Assembly: GCF_003383095.1 (NCBI RefSeq)
Contig: NZ_PSYW01000001.1
Coordinates: 62,001-126,000, forward strand
Source: Haloferax sp. Atlit-12N
GTDB taxonomy: Archaea > Halobacteriota > Halobacteria > Halobacteriales > Haloferacaceae
DNA length: 64,000 bases
Direction: 5' to 3'
The number at the start of each line of letters is the position of its first letter. Position 1 is the stretch's first letter. A program made the position numbers and the translations under genes. Shown here piece by piece: positions 16,679-25,872 of the stretch. The notes below the pieces were generated by a model, which did no database searches, was not told the DNA's origin, and worked only from the letters and a program-made list of their open reading frames with translations.

Positions 16679-17934
16679 GCGCGGTCGAGAACGCGAAGGC
16701 CGTTCTCAGACGGCTGACGGCCGCCTCCGCGACGGAGCGCATCCTCATCAGCTTCGCCGCGCTCGTCATGGCCGTACTCGTCGGCGCGGTCATCATCCTC
16801 GTCTCCGGCCGCATCACGACGTGCCAGACCGCGGCGACGACGCTGTTCGGTACCGGCTTCTGTTACGACCCCGTCGAGGTGTACCTCGTGCTGTTCAACG
16901 GGGCGCTCGGCGAGCCGTTCCTCCTGAACGACCCCGCGCTGTTCAACCCCAACTGGAACCCGCTGAACTTCGGGTTCGCGCTCACGCTCAAGGAGACGAC
17001 GCTCCTCATCTTCACCGGCCTCTCGGTCGCCGTCTCCTTCCGCGCGGGCCTGTTCAACATCGGGACGCAGGGTCAGCTCGTCCTCGGCGGCCTCGCGACG
17101 GCGCTGTTCTCGTTCTTCGTCGCGCCGCTGCTCCCGTCGGGACTCGTCGGCGGCCTCATCCTGATTCCGCTCGCCATCGTCGTCGGTGCGCTCGTCGGCG
17201 GCCTCTACGGTGCGATTCCCGGCGCGCTCAAGGCCTACGCCGACGCCAACGAGGTCATCACGACCATCATGCTGAACTTCATCGCGGCGCAGATCGCGTT
17301 CGTCCTCGTCAGCGAGTTCTTCGGCAACCCCGACTCGCAGGTCGTCGAGACGACGCCGATTCCCGACTGGGCGACGCTCCTCCCGGTGGCGTTCCCGCAG
17401 GGCGGCGACTTCTCGATTCTCGCGCTCGCGTTCGGTCTCGCGCTCGTCGTCGCCGTCTGGTTCCTGCTCGAACAGACCTCGTTCGGGTACGACCTCCGGA
17501 CGAGCGGCGAACAGCCCGAGGCCGCCGAGTACGGCGGCGTCGACGCCAAGCGCACGACCGTCACGAGCATGTTCCTCTCCGGCGCGCTCGGCGGCATGGG
17601 CGGCGCTATCTGGGTGCTCATGGTCATGGGCAAGTGGCAGGCCGGCGTCCCCGCGCTCGGGTTCGACGGCATCACCGTCTCCATCCTCGCGGGGAACAAC
17701 CCGTTCGGAGTCGTCCCGGCGGCGCTCCTGTTCGGGACGCTCAAGTCCGGCTCCCTCGCGGTCCAGTTCGGGACCGGCGTCCCGAAACAACTCGTCGGCG
17801 TCCTCCGCGGCCTCATCATCCTGTTCGTCGCGATGCCCGAGTTCTTCCGCATGCTCGGCTCGACCATCGACCTCGAACCGGACCGCGAGACCGTGGCCAC
17901 GGACGGCGGCCGCCTCGGAGGTGACGACGAATGA
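16675..17934 (+). CDS. Nucleoside ABC transporter permease, subunit 1
   Basis: A 419-aa permease of the BPD_transp_2 type. It has an N-terminal TM at about residues 22-44, an extracytoplasmic loop, and then TM bundles beginning VAVSFRAGLFNIGTQGQLVLGGLA (about 115-138), the conserved NIGxxGQ block. GAIPGALKAYADANEVITTIMLNFIA and SFGYDLRTSGEQPEAAEYGGVDAKR follow; the latter loop contacts the ATPase. ILAGNNPFGVVPAALLFGTLKSGS marks the C-terminal part. It overlaps both neighbours by ATGA, so the three genes are translationally coupled. Confidence 0.93.
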   Translation: MSAVENAKAVLRRLTAASATERILISFAALVMAVLVGAVIILVSGRITTCQTAATTLFGTGFCYDPVEVYLVLFNGALGEPFLLNDPALFNPNWNPLNFGFALTLKETTLLIFTGLSVAVSFRAGLFNIGTQGQLVLGGLATALFSFFVAPLLPSGLVGGLILIPLAIVVGALVGGLYGAIPGALKAYADANEVITTIMLNFIAAQIAFVLVSEFFGNPDSQVVETTPIPDWATLLPVAFPQGGDFSILALAFGLALVVAVWFLLEQTSFGYDLRTSGEQPEAAEYGGVDAKRTTVTSMFLSGALGGMGGAIWVLMVMGKWQAGVPALGFDGITVSILAGNNPFGVVPAALLFGTLKSGSLAVQFGTGVPKQLVGVLRGLIILFVAMPEFFRMLGSTIDLEPDRETVATDGGRLGGDDE

Positions 17935-19034
17935 GTACGACCACTACCGACCGACTCCGCGACACCGAACTGTCTTACAGAGCGACCCTCGCCGGCGGGG
18001 CGCTGAGCGTCTTCCTGCTCATCGCGCTCCTCGGTCTCGCGTTCCCGGGCAGCATCTGGGGCAACTTCCTCACCATCCTCACGAGTCGGAGCACGCTCTC
18101 GTCGGCGCTCCGACTCTCGGTGCCCATCACCTTCGCCGCGCTCGGCGGTATCTTCTCCGAGAAGGCCGGCGTGGTGAACATCGGACTGGAAGGCCTACTC
18201 ATCATCTCGGCGTTCACCGCGGTCATCACGACCGCCGTCGTCGGCCCCGAGATGACCGTCCTCGGGCTCCCGGCCATCTGGATCGGCTTCTTCGCCGGCA
18301 TCCTCTCGTCGGTACTGTTCTCGGCGCTGTTCGCCGTGGTCTGCATCCGCTTCAAGGCCGACCAGATCATCGCCGGCCTCGCCGTCTGGCTCATCGCGCT
18401 CGGCCTCGCGCCGTTCGCGGCGACCGTCTACTACGGCGGCGTCAACACCGACAACCTCGGGACGACCCTCGGGACGTGGACGATTCCCGTCCTCTCGGAC
18501 ATCCCGTTTTTCGGCGCGTTCTTCGACGCCGACCCCGCGGTGTACATGATGCTCGTCGCGGTCCCGGCGTCGTGGTACGTCCTGAACCGCACGGCGTTCG
18601 GCCGCCACGTCCGCGCGTCCGGTGAGAACCCCAAGGCGCTCGACACCGTCGGCGTCGACGTGAGCCGCGTCCGCTACGCGGGCGTGCTCCTCTCGGGCTT
18701 CCTCGCCGGTATCGGCGGCTCCGCGCTGTCGCTCGGTCTCGGCCAGTTCGTCGGGAACAACCAGACGATGGTCAACGGGAAGGGCTTTATCGCCATCGTG
18801 GCGTACCTCTTCGGGAACTACAACCCCATCGGCGCGTTCGGCGCGTCGTTCCTCTTTGCGGGGCTGGAGGCCGCCCAGATTCGCCTCCAGCAGGTGCCCG
18901 GCTACGCCATCCCCGACTCGCTCATCCAGACGATTCCGTACGTGACGGTTCTCGTCATCCTCGCGCTCGTCGGCCGCACCCGCATCCCGGAGGCGGCGGG
19001 CGAGCACTACGACACCGGCGACGACAACCGCTGA
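17931..19034 (+). CDS. Nucleoside ABC transporter permease, subunit 2
   Basis: A 367-aa permease, paralogous to subunit 1 and completing the heterodimer. The signature GGIFSEKAGVVNIGLEGLLIISAF lies near residues 67-90, FKADQIIAGLAVWLIALGLAPF near 142, and the ATPase-coupling loop AFGRHVRASGENPKALDTVGVDVSRVRYAG near 222. GGSALSLGLGQFVGNNQTMVNGKGFIAIVAYLFGNYNPIGAF follows, which is strongly conserved in the family. It has about nine predicted TM helices. It is the last gene of the operon; a pyrimidine-rich stretch (CTCTCTTTCCCGTTTCTCC) at about 19060-19080 may end transcription. Confidence 0.92.
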   Translation: MSTTTTDRLRDTELSYRATLAGGALSVFLLIALLGLAFPGSIWGNFLTILTSRSTLSSALRLSVPITFAALGGIFSEKAGVVNIGLEGLLIISAFTAVITTAVVGPEMTVLGLPAIWIGFFAGILSSVLFSALFAVVCIRFKADQIIAGLAVWLIALGLAPFAATVYYGGVNTDNLGTTLGTWTIPVLSDIPFFGAFFDADPAVYMMLVAVPASWYVLNRTAFGRHVRASGENPKALDTVGVDVSRVRYAGVLLSGFLAGIGGSALSLGLGQFVGNNQTMVNGKGFIAIVAYLFGNYNPIGAFGASFLFAGLEAAQIRLQQVPGYAIPDSLIQTIPYVTVLVILALVGRTRIPEAAGEHYDTGDDNR

Positions 19035-19191
19035 GCGACCCGGAACTCTCGGTTCTCCGTTCTCTCTTTCCCGTTTCTCCGTTGTCGCCCGTTCGAGTGC
19101 CGCGTCTCGGCGGGTCGGCACCCGTCGGACCCACCCCGCACGGTCGGTGCGGGAGTAAAGAGTTTTCAGCCCGCGATATGGAGGTGATACC

Positions 19192-20607
19192 ATGTCCACA
19201 GACGAGAACGACACCGCCGAGGAGTCCTCGGCGAGCCCACGGACCCAGTCCGTGGACGTGGTGGTCGTCGGCGCGGGAACCTCCGGCTGTTACGCCGCCG
19301 CCACCATCGCGAACGCGGGCTACGACGTGACCATCGTCGAGCGGAAGTCCGCGGAGGAAGCGGGGCACATCGCCTGCGGGGACGCCCTGAAAGGTGCTGA
19401 CGCCTTCCCCGAGGCGATTCCGAAGTCGAAAATCGAGCCCGCGTTCACCAACACCGAGGTCGACCACGGCCGCTTCGAGATTCCGCAGGAGGACACCGTC
19501 CTCGACATCCCGGTCCCCGGCGAACTCGCCGTCATCGACCGCTGGGAGTACGGCCGCCTCATCATCGAAGGCGCGGAGGAGACCGGCGTCGAACTCCACT
19601 ACGACACGGTCGTCCAAGACGTGACACAGGACGACGACGGTACCGTCACCGGCATCGTCGGCAAGCACGACGGCGAGGTCGTCGAGTACGACGCCGACAT
19701 CGTCATCGACGGCGCTGGCTCGCTGTCGCTCCTGCAGGACAAGGTGGACTTCTCCGACGCCACCTTCGACACGAACGTCTCCTACCAGCACTTCTCGTCG
19801 GCGTACCGCGAGGTCGTCGAGGTTCCCGAACCCGTCGAGTGGTCTGACGCGCTCGTGTTCAAGCCCGCCGAGGTCGCCGCGGGCTACGTCTGGTACTTCC
19901 CGCGGACCGAGACCGAGATCAACGCCGGCCTCGGCTTCCAGATGACGGAGGAGCCGATGAAGCTCGTCGACGACCTGAAGCAGGACCTCCGGGAGCGTCC
20001 CGAGTTCGAGGGCGCGGAGGTCATCGACAAACTCGGTGCCGCCCTCCCGACCCGCCGGCCCTACGACTCGGCGACTGCGCCGGGGTACATGGCCGTCGGC
20101 GACGCCGCGGCCCACGTCAACCCGACGACTGGCGGCGGCATCGCCGGCGCAGCCTACGCCGGCAAGTACGCCGGCGAGCAGGCCGCAATCGCGCTCGAAG
20201 CCGGCGACGTGAGCGAGGAGATGCTCTGGCGCTACAACCAGCGCGTCATGGACCACTTCGGCGGCCGCTACGCCAGCCTCGACGTGTACAACATCCTCTC
20301 GACCGCCGTCGACGTGGACGACCTGATGGGCCTCATCGCCTCCATCCCCGGCGAAAAGCTCGCAGAAGCGCTCTACTCCGGGACGACCTCGTTCGGTCCC
20401 GTCCTCCTCGCACAGACCGCGGCGTCGAGCTACGGCCACTGGAGCCAGATTTACGAGTTCTTCAAAATCAAGCGCCTCGCCGACGAACTGCTGGCCCACT
20501 ACGGCCGCTATCCGAGTCGGCCGAGCGCCCTCGAAGGATGGAAAGTCGAGCGGGACCGCATCATGGACGACATCTACGAACTCACGGGCGCGGACCCGAA
20601 GTACTGA
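19192..20607 (+). CDS. Geranylgeranyl reductase-family FAD oxidoreductase
   Basis: A 471-aa flavoprotein. The FAD Rossmann motif [21 protein letters not shown] covers residues 20-40, followed by the family-specific [14 protein letters not shown] (about 61-74) and the second FAD block [23 protein letters not shown] near residue 300. The family includes digeranylgeranylglycerophospholipid reductase and menaquinone side-chain reductases, which saturate isoprenoid chains of archaeal lipids. Assignment to lipid or quinone substrate is open. The start is supported by a near-perfect Shine-Dalgarno GGAGGTGAT (about 19180-19188) a few bases before ATG, uncommon in this genome context. The last 26 nt overlap the convergent histidine kinase gene. 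Confidence 0.88.
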   Translation: MSTDENDTAEESSASPRTQSVDVVVVGAGTSGCYAAATIANAGYDVTIVERKSAEEAGHIACGDALKGADAFPEAIPKSKIEPAFTNTEVDHGRFEIPQEDTVLDIPVPGELAVIDRWEYGRLIIEGAEETGVELHYDTVVQDVTQDDDGTVTGIVGKHDGEVVEYDADIVIDGAGSLSLLQDKVDFSDATFDTNVSYQHFSSAYREVVEVPEPVEWSDALVFKPAEVAAGYVWYFPRTETEINAGLGFQMTEEPMKLVDDLKQDLRERPEFEGAEVIDKLGAALPTRRPYDSATAPGYMAVGDAAAHVNPTTGGGIAGAAYAGKYAGEQAAIALEAGDVSEEMLWRYNQRVMDHFGGRYASLDVYNILSTAVDVDDLMGLIASIPGEKLAEALYSGTTSFGPVLLAQTAASSYGHWSQIYEFFKIKRLADELLAHYGRYPSRPSALEGWKVERDRIMDDIYELTGADPKY

Positions 20608-21949
20608 CCTCGGTCTCCGCCGCGAACGAGACGTTTCGGAACTCGAACCGGGCACCACCGTTTTCGCCGTCCGTCGCCGACACCTCCCAGCCGTGCGCGT
20701 CGGCGACGCCGGAGACGATAGCGAGGCCGAGGCCGGTCCCTCGCGAGTCGGTGCTGTAGCCCGACTCGAAGATGCGCTCGCGTTCTTCCGGCGGGATACC
20801 GGGGCCGTCGTCCTCGACGAAGAAGCCGTCATCCAGCGGGCCGACCCGGACGTTGACGCCGGGCGTTCCCCCGTCGGTGGCGTCCGGCACCGGTCGTCTG
20901 ACTCCCGGGTTCGGTGCCTCGTCGGGCGACAGGCGACCACCGACCGTGCCGCGCTCGACGGAGTCAGACGCGGTCTGGTTGCCTTTCGAACTGCGTTCTA
21001 CAGCGTCGTCGGATGAAATCCGACTGCCCGTCGAGCCATGCTCGACGGCGTCACCGGACACAGTCCGGTTGCCTGTGGAACCGTGTTCCACAGCGTCGTC
21101 GGATGAAATCCGACTGCCCGTCGAGCCATGCTCGACGGCGTCACCAGACGTAGTCTGGTTGCCTGTGGAACCGTGTTCCACAGCGTTCCGAAACAGGTTC
21201 TCGAAGACGGCGGTGAGCCGTCCTCTGTCGGCGAGCAGTTCCGCGTCGGCCTCGACGGTCAGGCCCGACGCGCCGAGACTGGTGTTCGTTACCGCGTCCG
21301 CTGCCACGGTGGCGAGGCTGACGCGCTCGACCTCGCCGACCGACTCGCCGGCTCGGGCGAGCTGTAACACGTCTTGGATGAGCGCCTCCATCCGGTCGTG
21401 GGCGTCGGCGACCGTCGAGAGGTGCTCGGTCCCGTGGCCGTCACGGGCGAGTTCGAGCCGCATCTGGGCGACGTTCAGCGGGTTTCTGAGGTCGTGCGTG
21501 ATGACCGACGCGAACTGGTCGAGCCGGTCGTTGCGGCGGCGGAGGTCCGTCTCGCGGGCGTCGCGGAGAGTCGACCACCGGACCGCGCCGACCGCGAGCG
21601 CGGCGGACCCGACGAGAAGCGCTCCGTCCTCGAAGGCGAGCGTGAACGCTTCGGGCTGGACGACGACCTCGTCGACCGCGTCGCTGACGGCGTAGACGGT
21701 GAACAGCGCGGTTCCGACGTACAGCGGTCGCCAGACCGTCTGCACGTCGCGGAGGCTCCCGACGACGAACGCACCGGCGAGCGGAATCGGAACCAAGAGG
21801 AGTTCCACGGCGAACCGGAGCCAGTGAATCTCGGGGCTGTCGGGGAAGACGGCGACTTGAACGACCGCGACGCCGACGGCGATGCCGACGACTGCGAGAC
21901 CCGGACGTAGGTCCGTGTCTTCGGTCGATTCACCTCCGAGGAGCCCCAT
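20582..21949 (-). CDS. Sensor histidine kinase with tandem repeats inside the ATPase domain
   Basis: A 455-aa membrane histidine kinase. Residues about 15-135 contain four hydrophobic helices ([63 protein letters not shown]). The H-box is [19 protein letters not shown] near residue 150, and the N-box [14 protein letters not shown] near 246-258. Five imperfect 15-residue repeats of the type [15 protein letters not shown] follow (about residues 257-333), copying the N-box end. The G1 box [17 protein letters not shown] and [18 protein letters not shown] complete the ATPase domain. The repeats enlarge the loop between N- and G1-boxes. No response regulator is adjacent. Confidence 0.9.
   Translation of the reverse strand: MGLLGGESTEDTDLRPGLAVVGIAVGVAVVQVAVFPDSPEIHWLRFAVELLLVPIPLAGAFVVGSLRDVQTVWRPLYVGTALFTVYAVSDAVDEVVVQPEAFTLAFEDGALLVGSAALAVGAVRWSTLRDARETDLRRRNDRLDQFASVITHDLRNPLNVAQMRLELARDGHGTEHLSTVADAHDRMEALIQDVLQLARAGESVGEVERVSLATVAADAVTNTSLGASGLTVEADAELLADRGRLTAVFENLFRNAVEHGSTGNQTTSGDAVEHGSTGSRISSDDAVEHGSTGNRTVSGDAVEHGSTGSRISSDDAVERSSKGNQTASDSVERGTVGGRLSPDEAPNPGVRRPVPDATDGGTPGVNVRVGPLDDGFFVEDDGPGIPPEERERIFESGYSTDSRGTGLGLAIVSGVADAHGWEVSATDGENGGARFEFRNVSFAAETEVSTSGPRP
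20952..21180. repeat. In-frame tandem 45/90-bp repeats made of small palindromes
   Basis: Two nearly identical 90-bp units start at 21001 and 21091, and a degraded half-unit lies at about 20952-21000. Each 90-bp unit consists of two related 45-bp halves, so the array encodes 15-residue repeats without breaking frame. Each half contains dyads: GTGGAACC/GTGTTCCAC, CGTCGAGC/GCTCGACG, TCGGAT/ATCCGA and CCAGAC/GTCTGG. The array lies wholly inside the histidine kinase gene. Confidence 0.85.
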
Positions 21950-22098
21950 CGCTGGCGGCTATGCACGGGGGGGACAAATAACCGCTGGCGGTTCGTCGCG
22001 GACGGCCCGGTCGAGCGCGCGTCGGTTCAGACGAGTCGAGGCGGCTGCAAACCGCCCAAACTGCGCTCTCACTGAGTCTCAGGTTCGTCTTCGTCGGC

Positions 22099-23382
22099 TC
22101 AGGGTCGGTCGGCCGCGATTCGTTCGACGCTGCCGGCGAGTACGTCGACGGCGATGCCGATGGTCGTCTCGTCGACGTCGAACATCCGGGTGTGGTGGCC
22201 GCCGGGGTGGTCGGTGCCGACGCCGACGTAGGCCGCGAGGCCGCCGCGGTCCTGGACGTACTGCATGAGGTAGGTCGCGTCCTCGCTGCCGCCGAGGTCG
22301 TCGCTTTCGAGAATCGAGGTGACGCCTTCGACCCCTTCGCTCACGCCGCCGACGATGGTCGCGAGCGCGTCGTCGCTCCGGGCGCTCGGGGCCTTCCCCT
22401 CGACCCCGATTTCGACCTCGCAGTCGTGCATCGCGGCGGCCGACTCGATGACGGTGTGGGCGCGGTCTTCCATGTACTCCATGAGTTCCGTCGTCGCGCC
22501 GCGCACCTCGCCTTCGATGAACGCCTCTTCGGCGACGATGTTCGTGGCCGTGCCGCCGCCCATCAGGCCGACGTTGACGCGGGTCGGTCCGTCGGAGTGC
22601 CGGGAGATACCGTAGAGGCTCTGCGTGGCCGCCGCGGCCGCGAGGTTCGCGTTCTTTCCCTCCTCGGGCTTCGCGCCCGCGTGGGCCGGCGCGCCGGTGA
22701 ACTCGGCGCGGAAGTGCGACACCGCGAGGAAGCCGCCGACGCCGCAGACGACCTCGCCGGTCGGGTGGTCGAGACCGACGTGAAGCGCGAGCAGGTAGTC
22801 AACGTCGTCGAGGTGGCCGCTCTCGGCGACGGCCTTCCCGCCGGCGACCTGTTCTTCGCTCGGCTGGAAGAACACCTTGAACGTCCCCTCGAAGTCGGAG
22901 TCGAGGACGGCGTCGAGGACGCCGATACCGATTGTCGCGTGGGCGTCGTGGCCGCAGGCGTGCATGAAGCCCTCGTTCTCGGAGCGGAAGCCCTCGGCGG
23001 CCGGGAGGTGGTCGCCGTCCTCGGACTCGGTGATGGGGAGCGCGTCGATGTCGACGCGGAGCCCGACGGTCGGACCCTCGCCGCGCTCGACGACCGCGAC
23101 CGCGCCGGTGTAGCCGCCGGCGAGGCGGTCGAGGACGTCTTCGCGCGCACCGGCCTCGCGGGCCCGCTCGAACCACGCGTCGAGTTCGGCGTCGTCGGGG
23201 ACGGCCATGCGCTCGTCGGCGTCGAGTATCTCCGGGCCGACGTAGAGCGCGTCGAGGTCGCGCGTCTCCAGTTCGTCGACGAGGCGGGCGGTGGTGTAGA
23301 ACTCGCGCCACGCGGGTTCGGGGTGGCGGTGCAGGTCGCGGCGAAGCGAGACGAGGTCGTCCATCGTCGCTCGGTGGCTCAT
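22099..23382 (-). CDS. M20-family amidohydrolase (AbgB/aminoacylase-like)
   Basis: A 427-aa metallopeptidase-like enzyme. Metal and catalytic blocks seen are LRRDLHRHPEPAWREFYTTA (residues 12-31), GLRVDIDALPITES (about 104-117), FMHACGHDAHATIG (about 137-150, the C-G-H-D-x-H motif) and VFFQPSEEQVAGGKA (about 171-185) with the catalytic Glu pair. HAGAKPEEGKN marks the dimerisation domain. The GHHTRMFDVDETTIGI C terminus is as in p-aminobenzoyl-glutamate hydrolase-like enzymes. It hydrolyses amide bonds of N-acyl amino acids or similar compounds; the substrate is unknown. A TTTATC box at 23409-23414 lies 27-32 nt from MSHRATM, supporting this start over an upstream one. Confidence 0.9.
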   Translation of the reverse strand: MSHRATMDDLVSLRRDLHRHPEPAWREFYTTARLVDELETRDLDALYVGPEILDADERMAVPDDAELDAWFERAREAGAREDVLDRLAGGYTGAVAVVERGEGPTVGLRVDIDALPITESEDGDHLPAAEGFRSENEGFMHACGHDAHATIGIGVLDAVLDSDFEGTFKVFFQPSEEQVAGGKAVAESGHLDDVDYLLALHVGLDHPTGEVVCGVGGFLAVSHFRAEFTGAPAHAGAKPEEGKNANLAAAAATQSLYGISRHSDGPTRVNVGLMGGGTATNIVAEEAFIEGEVRGATTELMEYMEDRAHTVIESAAAMHDCEVEIGVEGKAPSARSDDALATIVGGVSEGVEGVTSILESDDLGGSEDATYLMQYVQDRGGLAAYVGVGTDHPGGHHTRMFDVDETTIGIAVDVLAGSVERIAADRP

Positions 23383-23476
23383 GTCCGGACTCTTTTCTCC
23401 CGGCGATGATAAACGCTCCCGACGGTTCGTGGCCGAGAAACTCAAGTTTGGAAGAAATAGTTGGAGGAAATTCGTT

Positions 23477-23486
23477 CCTATTATAT
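23477..23486 (+). promoter_or_regulatory. TATA box of the NhaC gene
   Basis: CCTATTATATATCAC lies about 27 nt upstream of the ATG at 23511, giving a leaderless transcript. It is divergent from the amidohydrolase promoter about 65 nt away. Confidence 0.65.
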
Positions 23487-23510
23487 ATCACAGTCAATCT
23501 CTGACAAACG

Positions 23511-25061
23511 ATGCCAGAAGAACCGGACATCGAGCTCAGTTTCCGTGGCGGGCGCCTCGTGAGCGCTCTGCCCATCGCCCTGTTCATCGCGTGGGCGATT
23601 TTCCAGAGTGGTATCCTCGGTATCGGCGATACGACCGGCCTCGTCGCGGGGATGCTGACAGGACTTATCGCGGGACTTCTGTTCGTCCGGGGGGACTGGA
23701 AGGACTACGCGGACGTCATCTTCGCCGGCATGACCCGTCGGGTCGCCGCGACGGCGGTCGTCGCGTGGCTCTGGGCGGGCATGTTCGCAGAGACCATTCA
23801 GGTCGGTGGCTTCGTGGACGGCCTCGTCTGGGCGGCCACGGTCCTGAACGTCGGTCCGGGGCTGTTTCCGGCCGTGACGTTCCTGCTCGCGGCGCTGTTG
23901 GCGACCGGTATCGGCACCGGCTACGGCACCGCAATCGCCTTCACGAGTCTCGTCTTCCCGGCGGGACTGCTCCTCGGCGCGAACCCCGTGTTGCTGTTCG
24001 GCGCGATTCTCTCCGGCGCGGTGTTCGGGGACAACCTCGCGCCCGTCAGCGACACCACCATCGTCTCCGCGGTCACGCAGGACGCCGACATCGGCGGTGT
24101 CGTCGCGTCCCGCGTGAAGTACGCCGTCGTCGCGGCGGCGCTCGCAATCGCGGCGTATCTCGTCGCCGGCTTCGGTATCCCCGGCGTCTGGGGCGGTATG
24201 CCGCACATCGACGTGGCCGGTGAGGTCTCCGCGTCGGTGTCGCCGTGGGGGCTCGTCCACCTGCTCGACATCGCCCTCGTCATCGTCCTCGCCGTCCGCG
24301 GCCGACACATCATCGAAGCCGTCTCGTGGGGGCTGCTCCTCGCGGCGGCGTTCAACGTCGCGCTCGGCGCGGCGAACCTCGTGGACGTTTCGGCCGGGAG
24401 CATGCTCCTGTTCAGCGCGCCGCAGAACGGCCTGACGCAGGCGGTCGAGGCGCTTCCGCTCCTCGGCGCCGTCGTCGAGACCGTCCCCGCGGGACAGGTC
24501 GGCGTCGGCGGGAGCGTCTACTCCGGCGCGGCCGGCTTCTTCCCGCTTATCGTCCTGACGCTCTTGCTCGTCGCTGGCGCGGAAATCATGCGCGCCGGCG
24601 GCGGCTTCGACGCGATTCAGGAACTCGTTATCGACCGCGTCGCCACGACGGTCCGCCGCGCGGAGACCACGATGGTCGTCGGGACGGCGCTCGTCAACGC
24701 GACGGTCACCATCAACACGGCGGCCGAAATCGCCATCGCGCCCTACATCGCCACGCTCGGCAAGCGCTTCAACATCAACGGCTACCGCCGTGCCAACATC
24801 CTTGACGCCAACACCTCGGCGCTCGGGTACATCTTCCCGTGGGGCGGCGGCCTGCTCGCCGGCTACGGGGCCATGCAGGGCCTCGTCGGCGGCGAGGCGA
24901 CGCCGTGGTTCACGGCCGAGATGCTCGTGAACCCCGCGTCGGTCTTCCCCTACGTGTTCCACGGCTGGTTCCTCGTGGCGGTGTTCCTGTTCGCCGCGTG
25001 GACCGGCTACGGCCGCGAGTACGTCTCTGACCGCACGAGTGAGGAGGTGAGCCGCGTATGA
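23511..25061 (+). CDS. NhaC-family Na+/H+ antiporter
   Basis: A 516-aa transporter with about twelve TM helices. Family motifs include GTGYGTAIAFTSLVFPAG near residue 141, GAILSGAVFGDNLAPVSDTTIVSAV near 163 (the NhaC-type DxxAPxSDTT block) and NATVTINTAAEIAIAPYIATLG near 399. ANTSALGYIFPWGGGLL follows near 430. It exchanges cytoplasmic Na+ for external H+, or possibly organic substrates, since NhaC members also include malate/lactate antiporters. The last 4 nt overlap the start of the next small gene (ATGA), so the two are cotranslated. Confidence 0.9.
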   Translation: MPEEPDIELSFRGGRLVSALPIALFIAWAIFQSGILGIGDTTGLVAGMLTGLIAGLLFVRGDWKDYADVIFAGMTRRVAATAVVAWLWAGMFAETIQVGGFVDGLVWAATVLNVGPGLFPAVTFLLAALLATGIGTGYGTAIAFTSLVFPAGLLLGANPVLLFGAILSGAVFGDNLAPVSDTTIVSAVTQDADIGGVVASRVKYAVVAAALAIAAYLVAGFGIPGVWGGMPHIDVAGEVSASVSPWGLVHLLDIALVIVLAVRGRHIIEAVSWGLLLAAAFNVALGAANLVDVSAGSMLLFSAPQNGLTQAVEALPLLGAVVETVPAGQVGVGGSVYSGAAGFFPLIVLTLLLVAGAEIMRAGGGFDAIQELVIDRVATTVRRAETTMVVGTALVNATVTINTAAEIAIAPYIATLGKRFNINGYRRANILDANTSALGYIFPWGGGLLAGYGAMQGLVGGEATPWFTAEMLVNPASVFPYVFHGWFLVAVFLFAAWTGYGREYVSDRTSEEVSRV

Positions 25062-25321
25062 GCCGCCTCGGCAAGCTCTTGGCCGGCTGGACGTTCCGTA
25101 CCGCGACGCCGACGTTCGAACCCGGCGAGGCCATCACGGCCTACGTCAGCGAGCGCAACGGCGACGGGCTCACCGTCCGCATCGGCGACTCGGTCATCCG
25201 GGTCGAAGACGGCGAGGACGCGGCCGTCGAGGACAAGATTCGGCTTGAGGTCACGTCGTTCGACGCGACCAACCACGTCGGTACCGGCGAGGTGGTCGAA
25301 GTCCTCGGACCGGACGCCTGA
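25058..25321 (+). CDS. Small haloarchaeal beta-barrel-like protein coupled to NhaC
   Basis: An 87-aa protein of unknown function (resembles the DUF7513 group). After MSRLGKLLAGWTFRTATPTFEPGE the sequence is all beta-like: AITAYVSERNGDGLTVRIGDSVIRVEDG and LEVTSFDATNHVGTGEVVEVLG. This resembles small OB/TRAM-type barrels. No membrane segment is present. The 4-nt ATGA overlap with the antiporter gene suggests linked expression, perhaps as a cytoplasmic accessory, but this is only inferred from position. Confidence 0.7.
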   Translation: MSRLGKLLAGWTFRTATPTFEPGEAITAYVSERNGDGLTVRIGDSVIRVEDGEDAAVEDKIRLEVTSFDATNHVGTGEVVEVLGPDA

Positions 25322-25328
25322 GCGGTCG

Positions 25329-25344
25329 AAAAAAACGACAAAAA
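25329..25344 (-). terminator. Oligo-T terminator (minus strand) between convergent genes
   Basis: On the minus strand two T-runs (T5 and T7) occur in tandem about 40 nt after the stop of the uS10-like gene. This is a typical archaeal terminator and separates it from the convergent NhaC operon. Confidence 0.5.
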
Positions 25345-25383
25345 GCGCAGACCCGCGTCTTCTTTCGCGCTCCGTGACTGCCG

Positions 25384-25713
25384 TCAGCGACGGTGACCGA
25401 GCGGTTTCTTCTGTTCGACTTCGATTTCGAGGTGGACGCTGTCGGGGAACTCCTTGAGACCGACCTCGCGGGCGATCTGGTCCGCGCCGTGGATTTCGAG
25501 CCGACGGGTGTACACGGGGTAGGACCACGACGAGAACTGGTCGCCGGGCTGGAGCGTCCGGTACTGCGGGACGCTCACCTGCTTCGGCTGGTCGGAGTGG
25601 GGGCCGCGGCACTCCGCGCCCTTCCGCTCGACGAACTGCTTGAGGTCGTCGACCACTCGGTCGAGGACCGCCTTATCACCGCTTTGAAAGGTGAGTTTTG
25701 TGACGAAGGCCAT
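25384..25713 (-). CDS. uS10/mL48-family ribosomal-protein-like paralogue
   Basis: A 109-aa protein of the uS10 fold: MAFVTKLTFQSGDKAVLDRVVDDLKQFVERKGAE (strand and helix), then GPHSDQPKQVSVPQYRTL and a C-terminal pair of strands VYTRRLEIHGADQ and VHLEIEVEQKK. The classical haloarchaeal uS10 (rpsJ) is about the same size and lies in the EF-Tu operon, so this solitary copy is a divergent paralogue whose ribosomal role is uncertain. It may bind RNA. It diverges from the Nudix gene. Confidence 0.8.
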   Translation of the reverse strand: MAFVTKLTFQSGDKAVLDRVVDDLKQFVERKGAECRGPHSDQPKQVSVPQYRTLQPGDQFSSWSYPVYTRRLEIHGADQIAREVGLKEFPDSVHLEIEVEQKKPLGHRR

Positions 25714-25872
25714 AGCTGGGTACTACTCCTTGTTGCACGCTCCGACGGTAAAAGCGCATCTACACGAACCGGGGACTCCGGGCTTCCGCCACCCGAATCC
25801 CGAACGAACGACCGTGCGAACGCGCTACAATCTCCGATACCCTCTTAAAGGGTGGCACGTTTATTTCGGGTA

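Noticed and set aside
20582..20607. Frameshift or misassembly at the overlapping reductase and kinase ends
   Set aside because: The genes are convergent and both C termini look natural; a 26-nt tail-to-tail overlap is acceptable.
18955..20940. A 661-codon minus-strand frame across the permease and reductase genes
   Set aside because: It is a shadow of the geranylgeranyl reductase-family gene, whose FAD motifs are complete on the plus strand.
20952..21180. CRISPR array
   Set aside because: The repeats are contiguous without unique spacers, have a 45/90-bp period in frame with the kinase, and no cas genes are nearby.
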